This document shows positions 1 to 11,562 of a stretch of 64,000 nucleotides of DNA, piece by piece. A model generated the notes under the pieces. It saw only the letters and a program-made list of their open reading frames with translations, ran no database searches and was not told the DNA's origin. This DNA is from Tanytarsus gracilentus. Taxonomy: Eukaryota > Arthropoda > Insecta > Diptera > Chironomidae. How positions within the stretch are numbered: position 1 is the stretch's first letter; each line of letters begins with the position of its first letter. The stretch spans positions 1-64,000 of the forward strand of contig JAXRKN010000018.1 in assembly GCA_038502055.1 (NCBI GenBank). The letters run 5' to 3'. A program made the translations under genes and the position numbers.

Positions 1-33
1 GTGAAGAGTAAAAGAAATTATTTTGAAGCTTTT

Positions 34-894
34 ATGATTTTATTTTTGGTGATCAAAGTGCAGGAAGTTAAAGGAGAGGAAAGTTGATAGAAATATTAAA
101 TAAAATTCAATTAATCATTAAAACTTTCACAGTTAGTTTTATATGCTTACAAGCTAGAATGCGGAAATGCCACAGCACCAATGGAAAATGTCCGTTGTGG
201 CCTTCGAGTGGTTGGACGTGCCAAAAGTACAATCACAATTTTGGTTGATGTTACAGAGCCTATAAACTTTCTTCAAACAACAATTGCGGCTGTTTGGAAG
301 ACCTCTGCGAATAGCTTTAGAAATACAGTTTTTAATGGAACTTTTGAAGCTTGCACATCGATGGACAACATGCCGCCACTGTTGAAGCTGATTTTTCCAT
401 TGGTTGATAAATTTGCGCCGGGTAAATTTTTTTGTTGATAAATTTAACTAAATTAAAATTGAAATTATTTCAGGTGTAATTCATGACTGTCCTTACATTG
501 GTAAGAAATTAAAATTAGAAATAAATTTGATCACAAGTTCAAACTCTTTTTGGTTAAAATTCAACTTAAATATTTTTAAATACTTCTTAATGTAGGTAAA
601 GACATTGGAGTAAAGGATTTGGCGATAGACACAAGTTTAATACCTGTTATTGCTGTTCAAACCTTTGCAAAAGGAGAATATCGTAAGTTTTATAAATAAT
701 TTCTTACATTACAAAAATTAAAAAGCAAAATTAAAGTTTAATTAATTTACTTTTGACCAACAGGCATCGACACATCTTTTTATAATAAAAACAAAGAAAC
801 TCTTTTTTGGAATAAATTGTACATTCAAGTGTCATCAAAGAGCTACAGTAAAATTAAGAAGAAAAATGAAACTGAAACTGAGCCGAAAAATTAA
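34..894 (+). CDS. DUF1091-family secreted protein (5' end uncertain)
   Basis: Probable exons are 34-66 (weak), 133-421, 474-500, 596-682 and 764-894. All joins are GT..AG, and the total is a multiple of three with or without the first exon. The protein is about 188 residues. Family marks are two early cysteines (near LECGNA and VRCGL), then CTSMDN, then the typical HDCPYIGKDIG block, and a GEYR stretch near the end. DUF1091 proteins are small secreted MD-2/CheB-like lipid-binding-type proteins, many of them expressed in chemosensory tissue in flies. Their exact ligands are mostly unknown. The first exon would encode a short hydrophobic leader (MILFLVIKV). The frame is also open to base 1, so the true start may lie outside the window. 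The gene lies alone, upstream of the acyltransferase. Confidence 0.7.
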
Positions 895-997
895 AATAAA
901 AAGTTTAAGTGTGACAAAACAATTAAAGACGCCTCATTTATTCAAACAAAAATTACTTAATTTCCAGAAGGTTTTTATTTTATTTTAAGACATCGTA

Positions 998-3176
998 ATG
1001 AACACTTGTGACAGTTTTTTCGATCGAGATATTTTTAAGTGTAATTTAGAAAAATTAAATTAGAAAATTTAGAAAAAAATAAAATAAAACTCTTTAAATC
1101 AGTTTTAGATTTTTCTTCAAACTTTACTGAATCACTTTTCGCAAATTCTCATGACTTTGGTGATTTTCATGGATGCCTTAAATTCAACACGGAAGACTTT
1201 CAAGGCAAATATTGTTCGGTTCAATATCGTTCGACCTCGCCGAACGTCACGTTTGTTCCACCCGCATATAATCAGTTCAACTATGGCTGGAAAGATGTAG
1301 ACAAACGTTTTAGTGGCGCAATTTGCATTCCGTCAATTTGCGATGAGAAAAATTTCGTTCCAAAATTAATGGCGAAACTTTTTAATGGAACAAATTTAGT
1401 GATGGCGACTGATTACAATCAAAGCGATTATTGTCAAATTGAAAATTCATTCAAATTAACGCGTGACGGAATTTTTGGAATTTCAATTTTGACAATTTTG
1501 ACGATTTTGATGATTTTGGGAATTTTCTCGTCAAATATTTTTCTCTCCGCGTTTTCGATCAAGAGAAATTTTTTGGGACTCATCAAACCGCCAAAAGACG
1601 AATCGCTGAAATATTTGCGAGGACTTCGAGGGTTTATTTTCATTGTTACAATTTACACGCACATTCAGGCGACAAAATATTATTCACCATTCAAAGATGC
1701 GAGAAATCTCATCGAACTAAGAACTGGAATTAATTTTATGAAATACACAGCTTTTACGGCACCCACCGGCATTTCAGTTTTCATCATAATCAGCACAATT
1801 TTAACAACTCGAATGACCATTGATTTAATGAGAAAGTAAGTAGAAAAAATCCAGGGATGGAAACTGGCAAAAATCCTATTTAAAACATTTAATATAAAAA
1901 ATCATTAAATAATTTATTTTAGAAATCGCCTCAACATTCCATTAATGTACATCTATCGATACATTCGCATTGCTTCAGTTCTTCTTTTCTTCCTCGGAAT
2001 GGAAAAACTTTTTATTGAAGGTTTCATTTATAAAACTTTTCAATCGCCGCTTCGACGTGAAAAAATTTGGGATAGTGGATTTCCGACTTTCTGGCTGCCG
2101 CTGACTTTCGTTCAAAATTATGTTGACAAGACTTTTAGGAATTTGGTGAGTTTAAGTAAATATTAATAAATCGCATGTAAATTGCAAGTAAATTGCATGT
2201 AAATCGAATGATCATTATTTTCAGATGTTTCCACCTTTGTATTACCTCGCAATTGACTTTCAATTTTTCATCATCACTCCGCCACTCGTTTACATTCTCA
2301 TGAAGTTCAAAAAGTTTGGCATTTTTTTGCTATCTGCAATTTTTATCGGATCATGTTTGAGCGTTTATCTTTTCATTCAAAATAATTTTGAATATTTTTT
2401 GAATCTCGACTTGTGAGTTTGAACATTTTATCAAATCAAATTATGAAAGTTAATATTTTAGTTTCGACTACCTTGGAGAGCCATTTGTGAAATTTAGTCA
2501 GTGCTCACACTTTTTGGCTTATGCAATGTCGTTTGGAATTGCTTTGGGATACATGACGAAGCTTGATTTGACACTCAAACTAAATTCGGTAAGTTAAAAT
2601 TTAAAAATCATAAAATTAAATTTATTCAAATATTTTTTTAGTATTTCAACATTTTACCTTTCTTAATTTTAACTTTGGCATACATAAAACTGATCGCATG
2701 GAGTGAAATCAAAAGCTGGAGACAATTTTCGCCTTTTCTCTTCACCGCCAATCGAATCGATTACGTTCTCATTGTTGGAGCTTTTTTTCTAATGTTTCAC
2801 TATGGAAATTCTCAAGGCATGATAAATTTTTTGTCAACTAAATTTTGGACCTGCATAGAGAAGCTGGGATTGAGCATTTATTTCGCTCATTCATTCGCTA
2901 TTTGTCACTTTTATATTAATATTACAAAACCAGTTGATGAGATTTCAGAGTGGATTGTGAGTTATTTTAAAAAAGCATTTTAACCTTAATTTAAAATTTT
3001 ATCACTAGATAATCACCAAGCTTTATACCTATACGATGTTATTAGCCATATTACTTCATCTCATGGTTGAACGACCTGTGACAAATATAATTAATGGCGT
3101 AATTTTTGGACGTAAAACCGAGCATAAATCTGAAATTCCAATGAACGATCGAGATTCAACTTTGTTGGCTAAATAA
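998..3176 (+). CDS. NRF-6-like membrane acyltransferase (acyltransferase_3 family)
   Basis: Exons are 998-1040, 1109-1835, 1923-2145, 2225-2412, 2462-2588, 2642-2956 and 3009-3176, giving 596 residues in frame. The N-terminal third is the extracellular cysteine-bearing NRF domain (HGCLKFN, KYCSVQY, AICIPSICDE). The acyltransferase_3 core follows, opening with LRGLRGFIFIVTIYTHIQ, the family's conserved Arg and His region, and then about ten hydrophobic segments. Family members resemble nose-resistant-to-fluoxetine 6 of nematodes, polytopic proteins linked to lipid or drug transport. The substrate of this one cannot be read from sequence. The start at 998 joins in frame to the next exon but gives no clear signal peptide, so a further upstream exon is possible. 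Confidence 0.85.
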
Positions 3177-3433
3177 TAAATTTCTAAAAATTAAATATTT
3201 TAAAAAATTAACATTATATTATATTGTTTAAATAAATGACATACAATTAAAAATAACGTATTTTTTAAATTCAAACATTATTTCAACAAAAACTTCAGAA
3301 AAAATTGAAATTTTACAATGAATTTTTTTTTTCTCTAATTATGACACATTTAAAAGCTGTTCAAACATTAAGTTAATAAAATAGAAAAATGATAAAATTT
3401 TGTTAGTTATTAAGAAACTTTCAGCTCATCAAC

Positions 3434-5667
3434 ATGCTGACGGCTAAAAATATATTCAAAAGTTTTTCTCAGAAAAATGAAATTGTGAAAGTTTTTGATG
3501 GATTAAACATGAATGTGCAGCGAGGAAAGATGTAAGCTGATGTTAGCAAGTTTTTGAGTTTCTAATAATTTTAAAAATCTAGTTACTGTCTCATGGGTTC
3601 GTCAGGAATTGGTAAAACGACTCTAATAACTTGCATCCTTGGCGTGACACCATTGGACAGTGGTGAAATTAAAACTGCCGTAAAAGCTTCCAACATCGGT
3701 TACATGCCTCAATCACTTAATTTATCCTCAAATCTTACAATCAAAGAAATGCTCGAGTTTTATGCGAAAATTAATGGAAGCGATGAAAAAACATTTGCAA
3801 AACGATTTTCAATGTTGGGAGAACTTTTGGAATTTCCTTCGAGCGATCAGCTGATTGGAAAATGTTCGGGCGGTGAAAAGAGAAGAATTTCACTCGCAGC
3901 CGCTTTCATCCATGATCCAGCTTTGGTGATTTTAGATGAGTAAGAATTTTTTTAAAATTTTCTTTTTGTCAAATTTTCAATTCCAGACCAACCGTTGGCC
4001 TCGATCACTTTCTCCGGATTAAAATATGGAATTTTATTCGTCAACAAGTCGATGATCATCAAACCACAATAATCCTCTCAACCCACTACACCAACGAAGC
4101 AAACATCAGCGATCGAATTGGAATAATTCAAAATGGAAAAATTATCGTTGAAGCGTCGCCGCGAGATATTTTAAAAAAGTCAAAGAAAGAGTCATTAAAC
4201 GATGCAATTTTAGATCTGTATGAGAATCAAGAGAGTCTTGGTAATGTTGAAAGCACCACAGAAATTGAGGAAATTGTCGAAGTGAAAAAAGACAAAAAAC
4301 AATTAATTGCGTTGATGACAAAAGATTTGCGGATCATGAAGCGAAATCCATTGTGAGAATTTTTGTTAAATTTGTTAAAAAAATTCATCTCTAGAAAAAT
4401 TTAATTTTTAGATTCAACCTGATGACAATATTTTTCCCAATAATCGCAATTTTGATTTTTGCATTCTCTTTTGGTAAAATTCCAAAAGATTTAAAACTTT
4501 TCGTTCGAACTTCCTTAAATTGCTCAAACCAATTCAGTGAAACGTTCAACATTCCTTGCTGGTACATCGATGAACTTCATAAGATGCCATTTTTTCAATT
4601 AGTCACTGACAAAAACGAAAAAGTTTATGCGACATTGGAATTTAAAAATCTTTTAAATTTAACTTGCGAAGAATCTTTTAATGCGCTGGACATGTTTGAG
4701 ATGAAAAATGCTTTTCTCATTGTTGAGTTTAGTGAAAAAAGTTACGTCAATGACATTTTTAAAAATATATTTTTTCTCGCTTATCAAAAAATGACGAAGA
4801 AAATTTTCGATAAATGCGATTTTACGATCAACGAACGGACGTTAAATGTTGTTGATGTGAATGAAAAAGAAATCGAGATGAAGTACAATGGAAGTGGATT
4901 TTACATGATGACAAATTTGTAAGAATTTTATTCTATCCTAAAACATTTTTAAAACTAATTTAATCATTTTTGTTTATTTCAGGATAATTTTCGGAGTGTC
5001 TGTCGGACTTTTCTTCTTTTGGACGGTTTCTAATCGCAATGACGGCACCTGGAATCACACAATTCTCAGCGGCATAACGACTCGCAAAATTTTCTTCGCT
5101 TACTTTTTGGTTTATCTTCCAACTTTAGTGATAGAAGTTTTATTGTTTAAACTTCTCACTTGGTTGTTGATGGAATGGAGCTCATTCAGAGTTGATTTGT
5201 TGGTAATTCTGATGATTGTGGTTGGAATGCTTTTTGGAATGTTAATGACGTTCTTTACGAATGACACGGGATTTATCTGCTCTTTTGTATTTCTTTTGTC
5301 AATGTCGGTATTTGCTCTCGGTGGATTTTTCGAGTGAGTTCAATTTGTGATTTTTTAAAATCTTAATTTTACTTGAATATTTTGAATTTTTACCTCAAGT
5401 TATGTAATTATTTATTTACTGGAATTTTTGTATTAAATCTTAACTTATTTCAGACCTATTGAATCACTTCCTGACATCCCTAAATTTATCTCTTATTTTG
5501 GACCTTTTACAATGCCGAGCATAGCAGGATTTCAATGTCAAACAAAAGCAGCTAAGTGCAGCTCTTCATTTATTTCCGCAATTCAAATTCAAACTTTTTG
5601 GATATTACTTTTTTTTGTTTTAATTTTGTTGTGTTCAATTCGAAAGAATTTTATTAGTAAAATTTGA
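3434..5667 (+). CDS. ABCH-type half ABC transporter
   Basis: Exons are 3434-3531, 3583-3939, 3987-4352, 4412-4918, 4983-5333 and 5454-5667, giving 630 residues. The nucleotide-binding domain comes first: Walker A GSSGIGKTTL, Q-loop YMPQ, signature CSGGEKRRIS (in place of LSGGQ), Walker B LVILDEPTVGLD and H-loop LSTH. An acidic linker follows, then one membrane domain with a first span near residue 300, a large extracellular loop containing cysteines, and about five further spans at the C-terminus. This NBD-TMD half-transporter order with a long loop after the first span fits subfamily H, found in arthropods and a few other animals. Insect ABCH members (Drosophila snustorr, Tribolium ABCH-9C) move lipids to the cuticle barrier. 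A related role is inferred here, and a divergent ABCA/G-like half-transporter is the alternative. Confidence 0.85.
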
Positions 5668-6272
5668 AAAATTCAAATGGAAAAAAATTAAATTTTAGTT
5701 TTAATACAAAAAAGTTTTTATATAAAAACCCACTCGCAGGTATTGTTGACGCATTTAACGAACTAAAAAGGAATAACACAATTTCTTAAGCATCCTTCGA
5801 CATGTTCATTCTTTCTAAAGTTTTAATAAAAATTAACTAATTAATAAGTAAATCCATTAATAATAAAATTTATTAAATTTTTTATAGATTTTTTTTAATT
5901 AAATAAAAAACCTCAAATGCAGTGCTTCAAAGTGCATATTTTATTGAAATCATTAGAAAGACTGACATTTTTACAGTTTTTTAAGTTTATGAATAAAATG
6001 TCCAACGATAACTTGCACACAAATGTTGAACCTCTTTTATGATTATTTTAAAGCAAAGTGAACATTTAATGTGCAAACGATTATTACATAAAGATATTTT
6101 TGATGATTATTATAATATTTTTTAATTATTCTTTCTCACGTTTATTTTTCATGATTCAAAAACCGTTCCAGGTATTCGAATTATTATTTAATTATCTCGC
6201 TTTCAATCAATCTCAAACTTCTTAAACACTTCCATCATTCATCTCCACTTTTTGTGCAGTAGAGTTCGGAAT
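5668..6272. other. Intergenic; holds the left end of the ionotropic-receptor inverted repeat
   Basis: No coding exon is seen. From about 5925 the sequence matches the reverse complement of 11154-11470 almost base for base. Shared blocks include cagtgcttcaaagtg, gcacacaaatgttgaacctc and accgttccaggtattcg. The IR duplication therefore includes about 330 bp of 3' flank as well as the genes. Confidence 0.85.
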
Positions 6273-8124
6273 TTAAAGTAATAAACAACAATACAATACA
6301 ACATTTGCAGGTTTCACTTGAATCCTTCGAACTCTTAATTTTCTCTTAGGCACTTTCATAACTCGATGTCTTCTCATCAGTTTTAATCGCTTGTACAACA
6401 ACACAACAAAGTCATGCCAGAAAATCTCTAAAATCAACACAAAAGTGGCGACAATCCATCCGGCAAAAACTGGCTTGCATGCGATTAGAATTTTATCGAG
6501 GTTCATCATTGTGTTTTCATCCTCATCAATCGTCTTGAAATACTTTTCAGTTCTATCAAAAGTCTTCCAAGCTTGCGGCAGTCCAGCCTCAAAGCATCGA
6601 TCCATGATCAACTGCCATCGACTCAAATGTTTGTTGAGGAATGAAACGTGAAGTCGAATGTAATTTTTATACAGATTTTCTTCGATAACGTACTGCGGTA
6701 TTTCACTCGTTGCTGCAAAATATTTTGCTTTTTCACAGGGCAACAATACGGCCAATGTTTTATCAGGCTTCAACATGTCTGTTTGCCAGATTATTCTTCC
6801 CTCAGCTTCAGCTTTATAGAACGATGAATGTTCGCCAACCAAATCTTTAACCTGTAGACTTATCAATGTCGTATATTCACTCATAAAGAGTTCATCGAGT
6901 GAAGTCAGCTTTGAGATGTCTTCCTTCTCAAAAAGAAGCGATGTAATAATTGCTTGGTTAAGAAACGAATGAAACATCATTCCAAATATCCAAATTTGCA
7001 AGAGAATTACGAAAATTTTCTTCTTTGTCTCAAATCGAGTATTTTGCCCAAAATAAAATGACCAGAAGAAAAAAGGAATAAAGAACACGGATGTTGAGTG
7101 TCCGCCAAGTCGCCATAAGATCATGTAAGCAATTGTTACACTTACGATTGCAGTCATTGTCCATATGTCATTCGGCTAGAAGAAATATTTTTTAAATAAA
7201 GAAATTAAAATTCTTTAAACTTACATCAGCAAAAAAACGGCTACTGGCAGTGTGAGACATAACTTTTCTTAAAACTGGAACCAAAGGACAAAAACCTTTC
7301 TCTTCGTAAATCATAAGTCCAGGTCCATTTTGATCGGCCAAAGTAAAGGTGTTTAAAATCATCTGATAGTCTCGAGTGTCAACCAAATTCCACAAAGCAA
7401 TTTCAGTCTCAAAAAGACTTTTTTGGTTCAAAATTGTAAACTCAATGTTTGAATTTTCAACCTTTGAAACTGCCTCCAAGAAATGGACCATGTTTGAGTG
7501 AACCGTGCTTCCGATAATATTTACTCTTGGTAAAGAGTGAAATGCGACAATTTTGTGTGTTAGATTGTTCATCAAATTATTGCTGTGGTCATGATAAGTT
7601 GTGTCATTGTTCTCCTTTATAATGCCAAAGTTAGTTATCGATACCAAGTCCAGGATTTCGATAAGTTTATCATCGTTTCCGTTTGAAGTTAGAATCAAAA
7701 ACTTTACATTGTGGCTCAAAAATGGTTTTTCCTCGAGATCGTAAACCAAGTCGAAAAGTTTTTGCTGTGGAAAGTGAAATATTTAATTTTTAATAGAATC
7801 ACTCATTAATTTTTTCTCCTTAACCTTTAAACTTACATTATCGATTTTGTCCGCTATAAAAATCACCATGTCTGCATTGTGAATTCTCGGCTGTTTAAAA
7901 TCAAAATCCTTGGCGTCAATCAAAATCTTCGAGGCTGGTAAACACTGAAGCAAATCGTCGACTAGGTGGGGTTGAAAATTATTTTCAAACTTCACAATCG
8001 CGATAGTTTTCATCCATGACTCTTTTTCAAATTCTTCAGTGACAATTTTGCAAGCACTTTGAGGCAATTTCGAAGAAACCGTGAGTAAAATTTGAAAGAG
8101 AAGGAGAAAAATTTTAAACTTCAT
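6273..8124 (-). CDS. Divergent ionotropic receptor, copy 1
   Basis: Exons on the minus strand are 8124-7837, 7764-7225 and 7175-6273, giving 576 residues. The order is a signal peptide (MKFKIFLLLFQILLTVSS), a short divergent extracellular part, TM1 near residue 285, a pore segment (VFFIPFFFWSFYFGQ), TM2, the second ligand-binding half, and TM3 near 512-537 (WIVATFVLILEIFW), ending in a basic tail. This is iGluR topology without the canonical glutamate-receptor pore motif, as in insect divergent IRs, which act as taste or contact chemosensors. The protein is closely related to the + strand copy at 9306-11153. Its last residues differ because a 53-bp insertion (6246-6298) supplies a new stop, replacing a NDGSV ending with a hydrophobic one. 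Confidence 0.85.
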
Positions 8125-8224
8125 CGTTGAAGTTTTCAGCGTCGAATGAAAATAAATGTGGAAATTTTTTATTAAAATAAAAACACCTGCGTTAGATATC
8201 ATCAGCAGTTTTCATTTAAATCAG

Positions 8225-8417
8225 ATTAACATTCAGTGCTTCAAAGTGATTTTTATTCAATATCTTGATTGTAAATTTACATTTAAAAACTTTATCAGTG
8301 ATGAAAATACATTAAGTGCATTAAAAGTGTGCTCGTCAATGTTTTTTGATTTGATTAAATTTTTTAACGTGTTTTTTGTGGACTTAATGTCCATTCCTTA
8401 CTTTTCATTTCATTCTT
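8225..8417. other. Diverged 3' flank of the IR remnant
   Basis: No gene is seen. The block cagtgcttcaaagtg near 8236 repeats the tag found in the 3' flanks of the two intact receptors (about 5931 and 11440 in reverse). The remnant at 8418-8776 therefore once had the same kind of downstream sequence. Confidence 0.45.
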
Positions 8418-8776
8418 TTATGCTTCAACTTCAACTGGTCGAACTTGAATCCTTCGAACTCTTAATTTTCTCTTAGGCACTTTCATAACTCGATGTCTTC
8501 TCATCATTTTTAATCGCTTGTACAACAACACAACAAAGTCATGCCAGAAAATCTCTAAAATCAACACAAAAGTGGCGACAATCCATCCGGCAAAAACTGG
8601 CTTGCATGCGATAAGGATTTTATCGAGGTTCATCATTGTGTTTTCATCTTCATCGCTTAGCTTGAAATACTTTTCAATTCTATCAAAAGTCTTCCAAGCT
8701 TGCGGCAGTCCAGCCTCAAAGCATCGATCCATGATCAACTGCCATCGACTCAAATGTTTGTTGAGGAAAGAAATGT
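8418..8776 (-). pseudogene. Divergent ionotropic receptor remnant (copy 2, C-terminal part only)
   Basis: About 118 codons survive in frame. They match the end of both intact receptors from the HVSFLNKHLSRWQL block through TM3 to the basic tail, then stop at 8418-8420. Upstream of 8776 the match to coding sequence ends abruptly and is replaced, within about 20 bases, by sequence matching the promoter region of copy 3 (attagatgtcatcagtactt). Signal peptide, N-terminal domain, TM1, pore and TM2 are all missing, so the gene appears to have lost about 1.4 kb of exons and introns in one deletion. The residue string EKYFKLSDEDE is closer to copy 3 (KSSDEDE) than to copy 1 (KTIDEDE). An internal ATG leaves a 111-codon ORF, but a functional product is unlikely. 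Confidence 0.85.
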
Positions 8777-8831
8777 GACTTATCCTCTTGAATCACATTA
8801 GATGTCATCAGTACTTTCATTTTCTCTGTAA

Positions 8832-9083
8832 TTTTTAGTTTAATAAATCTTGATGTAGGATTAAAAATCAATCAAATAAATGCAGTTCGATTAAAAGTGT
8901 TTGAATTATTTTATTTAATTGAAATGGAATTAATTGAATTTTTAATTCATCCAGTGAACCAATAAAATAAATTTATTAAATTAAAAATTCAATTAATTCC
9001 ATTTCGATTCAAACACTTTTAATCGAACTGAATTTATTTGATTGATTTTTAATCCTACATCAATAATCAAGATTTAAAAATTG
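8832..9083. repeat. Inverted repeat at the centre of the IR cluster
   Basis: The left arm (about 8832-8950) and right arm (about 8975-9083) are reverse complements with small differences. Shared blocks are tttttaatcctacatca, tcaaacacttttaatcgaac and aaaattcaattaattcca. The spacer is about 25-30 bp. This is the symmetry centre where remnant copy 2 and intact copy 3 face head to head, so both carried the same upstream region. Confidence 0.85.
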
Positions 9084-9094
9084 CAGAGAAAAAT

Positions 9095-9210
9095 CAGAGA
9101 TGGGCAATCACAAAAAAATTACATGTAATTTAATTTAATTTTGGGAAGTAACACGAATTTTGTATGAAAATGTAATTTTTACTCGATTACATTTTAGTTG
9201 CCCATCTCTG
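9095..9210. mobile_element. hAT-like MITE with CAGAGATGGGCAA terminal repeats
   Basis: The 116-bp element begins CAGAGATGGGCAA and ends with its exact reverse complement TTGCCCATCTCTG. It carries no ORF. It is flanked by gagaaaaat on the left and gagaaaat on the right, an 8-bp target duplication with one extra A. The mirror-image arm near 8815-8830 reads as a single uninterrupted copy of this site (in reverse, cagagaaaatgaaagt), which is an empty site. The terminal CA..TG form and 8-bp duplication point to the hAT superfamily. A similar but much shorter element lies at 23266-23311. Confidence 0.85.
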
Positions 9211-9305
9211 GAGAAAATGAAAGTGCTGATGATATCTAATGCAAGTGATTTAATTTTATTAAAAACTGTTTAAATGATTTTCATTCGCCGCTGAAAATTT
9301 CAACG

Positions 9306-11153
9306 ATGAAGTTTAAAATTTTTCTCCTTCTCTTTCAAATTTCACTCGCGGTTTCTTCGAAATTGCCTCAAAGTGCTTGCAAAATTGTCACTGAAGAATT
9401 TGAAAAAGAGTCATGGATGAAAACTATCGCGATTGTGAATTTTGAAAATAATTTTCAACCCCACCTAGTCGATGATTTGCTTCAATGTTTACCAGCCTCG
9501 AAGATTTTGATTGACGCGAAGGATTTTGATTTTAAACAGCCGAGAATTCACAATGCGGACATGGTGATTTTTATAGCGGAGAGAATCGATAATGTAAGTT
9601 TAAAAGTTAAGAAGAAAAAATTAATGAGTGACTCTATTAAAATTTAAATACTTCACTTTTCACAGCAAAAACTTTTCGACTTGGTTTACGATCTTGACGA
9701 AAAACCATTTTTGAGCCACAATGTAAAGTTTTTGATTCTAACTTCAAACGGAAATGATGACAAACTTATCGAAATCTTGGACTTGGTATCGATAACTAAC
9801 TTTGGCATTATAAAGGAGGACAATGACACAACTTATCATGACCACAGCAATAATTTGATGAACAATCTAACCCACAAAATTGTTGCATTTCACTCTTTAC
9901 CAAGAGTAAATATTGTCGGAAGCACGGTTCACTCAAACATGGTCCATTTCTTGGAGGCAGTTTCAAAGATTGAAAATTCAAACATTGAGTTTACAATTTT
10001 GAAGCAAAAAAGTCTTTTTGAGACTCAAATTGCTTTGTGGAAATTTCTCCCAACTCGAGACTATCAGATGATTTTAAACACCTTTACTTTGGCCGATCAA
10101 AACGGACCTGGACTTATGATTTACGAAGAGAAAGGTTTTTGTCCTTTGGTTCCAGTTTTAAGGAATGTTCGGGTAAAAAATGCCAGCAACTATTTTCTCG
10201 CGAACGTAAGTTATGCAAAATTTTATGATTTTTACTAAAAATATTTATTCTAGCCGAATGACATATGGACAATGATTGCAATCGTAAGTATCACAATTGC
10301 TTACATGATCTTATGGCGACTTGGCGGACACTCAACATCCGTGTTCTTTATTCCTTTTTTCTTCTGGTCATTTTATTTCGGACAATCTATGAGGATTCAT
10401 ACAAAGAAGAAAATTTTCGTGATTCTTCTTCAGATTTCAGTTTTTGTAACGATGTTTCATTCGTTCCTTTACCAAGCGATTTTTACGTCTCTTTTAATTG
10501 TAAAGGAAGAAACTCCAAAGCTGACTTCACTCGATGAACTCTTTATGAGTGAATATACGACATTGATAAGTCTCCAGGTTAAGGACATGGCTGAAGAACA
10601 TTCATCGTTTTACAAAGCTGAAGCTGAAGGAAGAATAATGATTCAAGAGGATAAGTTAAAGCCCGATGACAGCATGGCTGTATTAATGGCATGTGAAAGA
10701 GCGAAATATTTTGCAGCAACTAGTGCCATCCCGCAGTATGTTATCGAAGAAAATCTCTTTCGACATTACGTTCGACTTCACGTTTCATTCCTCAACAAAC
10801 ATTTGAGTCGATGGCAGTTGATCATGGATCGATGCTTTGAGGCTGGACTGCCGCAAGCTTGGAAGACTTTTGATAGAATTGAAAAGTATTTCAAGTCAAG
10901 CGATGAAGATGAAAACACAATGATGAACCTCGACAAAATCCTTATCGCATGCAAGCCAGTTTTTGCCGGATGGATTGTCGCCACTTTTGTGTTGATTTTA
11001 GAGATTTTCTGGCATGATTTTGTTGTGTTGTTGTACAAGCGATTAAAACTGATGAGAAGACATCGAGTTATGAAAGTGCCTAAGAGAAAATTAAGAGTTC
11101 GAAGGATTCAAGTGAAACCTGCAAATGTTGAGATGAATGATGGAAGTGTTTAA
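9306..11153 (+). CDS. Divergent ionotropic receptor, copy 3
   Basis: Exons are 9306-9593, 9666-10205 and 10254-11153, giving 575 residues. It has the same three-exon structure and exon phases as copy 1, with exons 1 and 2 of identical length (288 and 540 nt). A signal peptide (MKFKIFLLLFQISLAVSS) precedes the N-terminal domain. TM1 lies near 283-300, the pore segment (FFIPFFFWSFYFGQ) near 305-320, TM2 near 329-350, and TM3 near 512-537, with an Arg/Lys-rich tail. The TM3 region is almost identical in all three copies, while the part after TM2 differs more (for example IMIQEDKLKPDDS against IIWQTDMLKPDKT). That is consistent with purifying selection or gene conversion at the C-terminus. The role is inferred from the family: a chemosensory ligand-gated subunit of insect sensory neurons. 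Confidence 0.87.
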
Positions 11154-11562
11154 GAAGTTTGAGATTGATTGAAAGCGAGATAATTAAATAATAATTCGAA
11201 TACCTGGAACGGTTTTTGAATCATGAAAAATAAACGTGAGAAATAATAATTAAAAAAAATTATAGTAGTCATCAAAAATATCTTTATGTAATAATCGTTT
11301 GCACATTAAATGTTCACTTTGCTTTAAAATAATCATAAAAGAGGTTCAACATTTGTGTGCAAGTTATCGTGGGACATTTTATTCATAAACTTAAAAAACT
11401 GTATTAATGTCAGTCTTTCTAATGATTTCAATAAAATATGCACTTTGAAGCACTCCATTTGAGGTTTTTTATTTAATTAAAATAATCTTACCCAAAACTT
11501 TTAAAATTACAGTCATAAATTAAATTTTATTGCTTCACTGGATAAATTAACAAATTAAAAAT
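11154..11562. other. Intergenic; right end of the IR inverted repeat
   Basis: Bases 11154 to about 11470 are the reverse-complement partner of 5925-6245, including an AATAAA-containing block (tttcaataaaatatgcac) that may serve as polyadenylation signal for copy 3. From about 11475 to 11562 nothing further is seen. Confidence 0.8.

Noticed and set aside
6391..6651. 86-codon frame on the opposite strand of each IR copy (also 8518-8778 and 10778-11038)
   Set aside because: The same frame appears in all three copies only because the receptor codons underneath are conserved; it is an antisense shadow.
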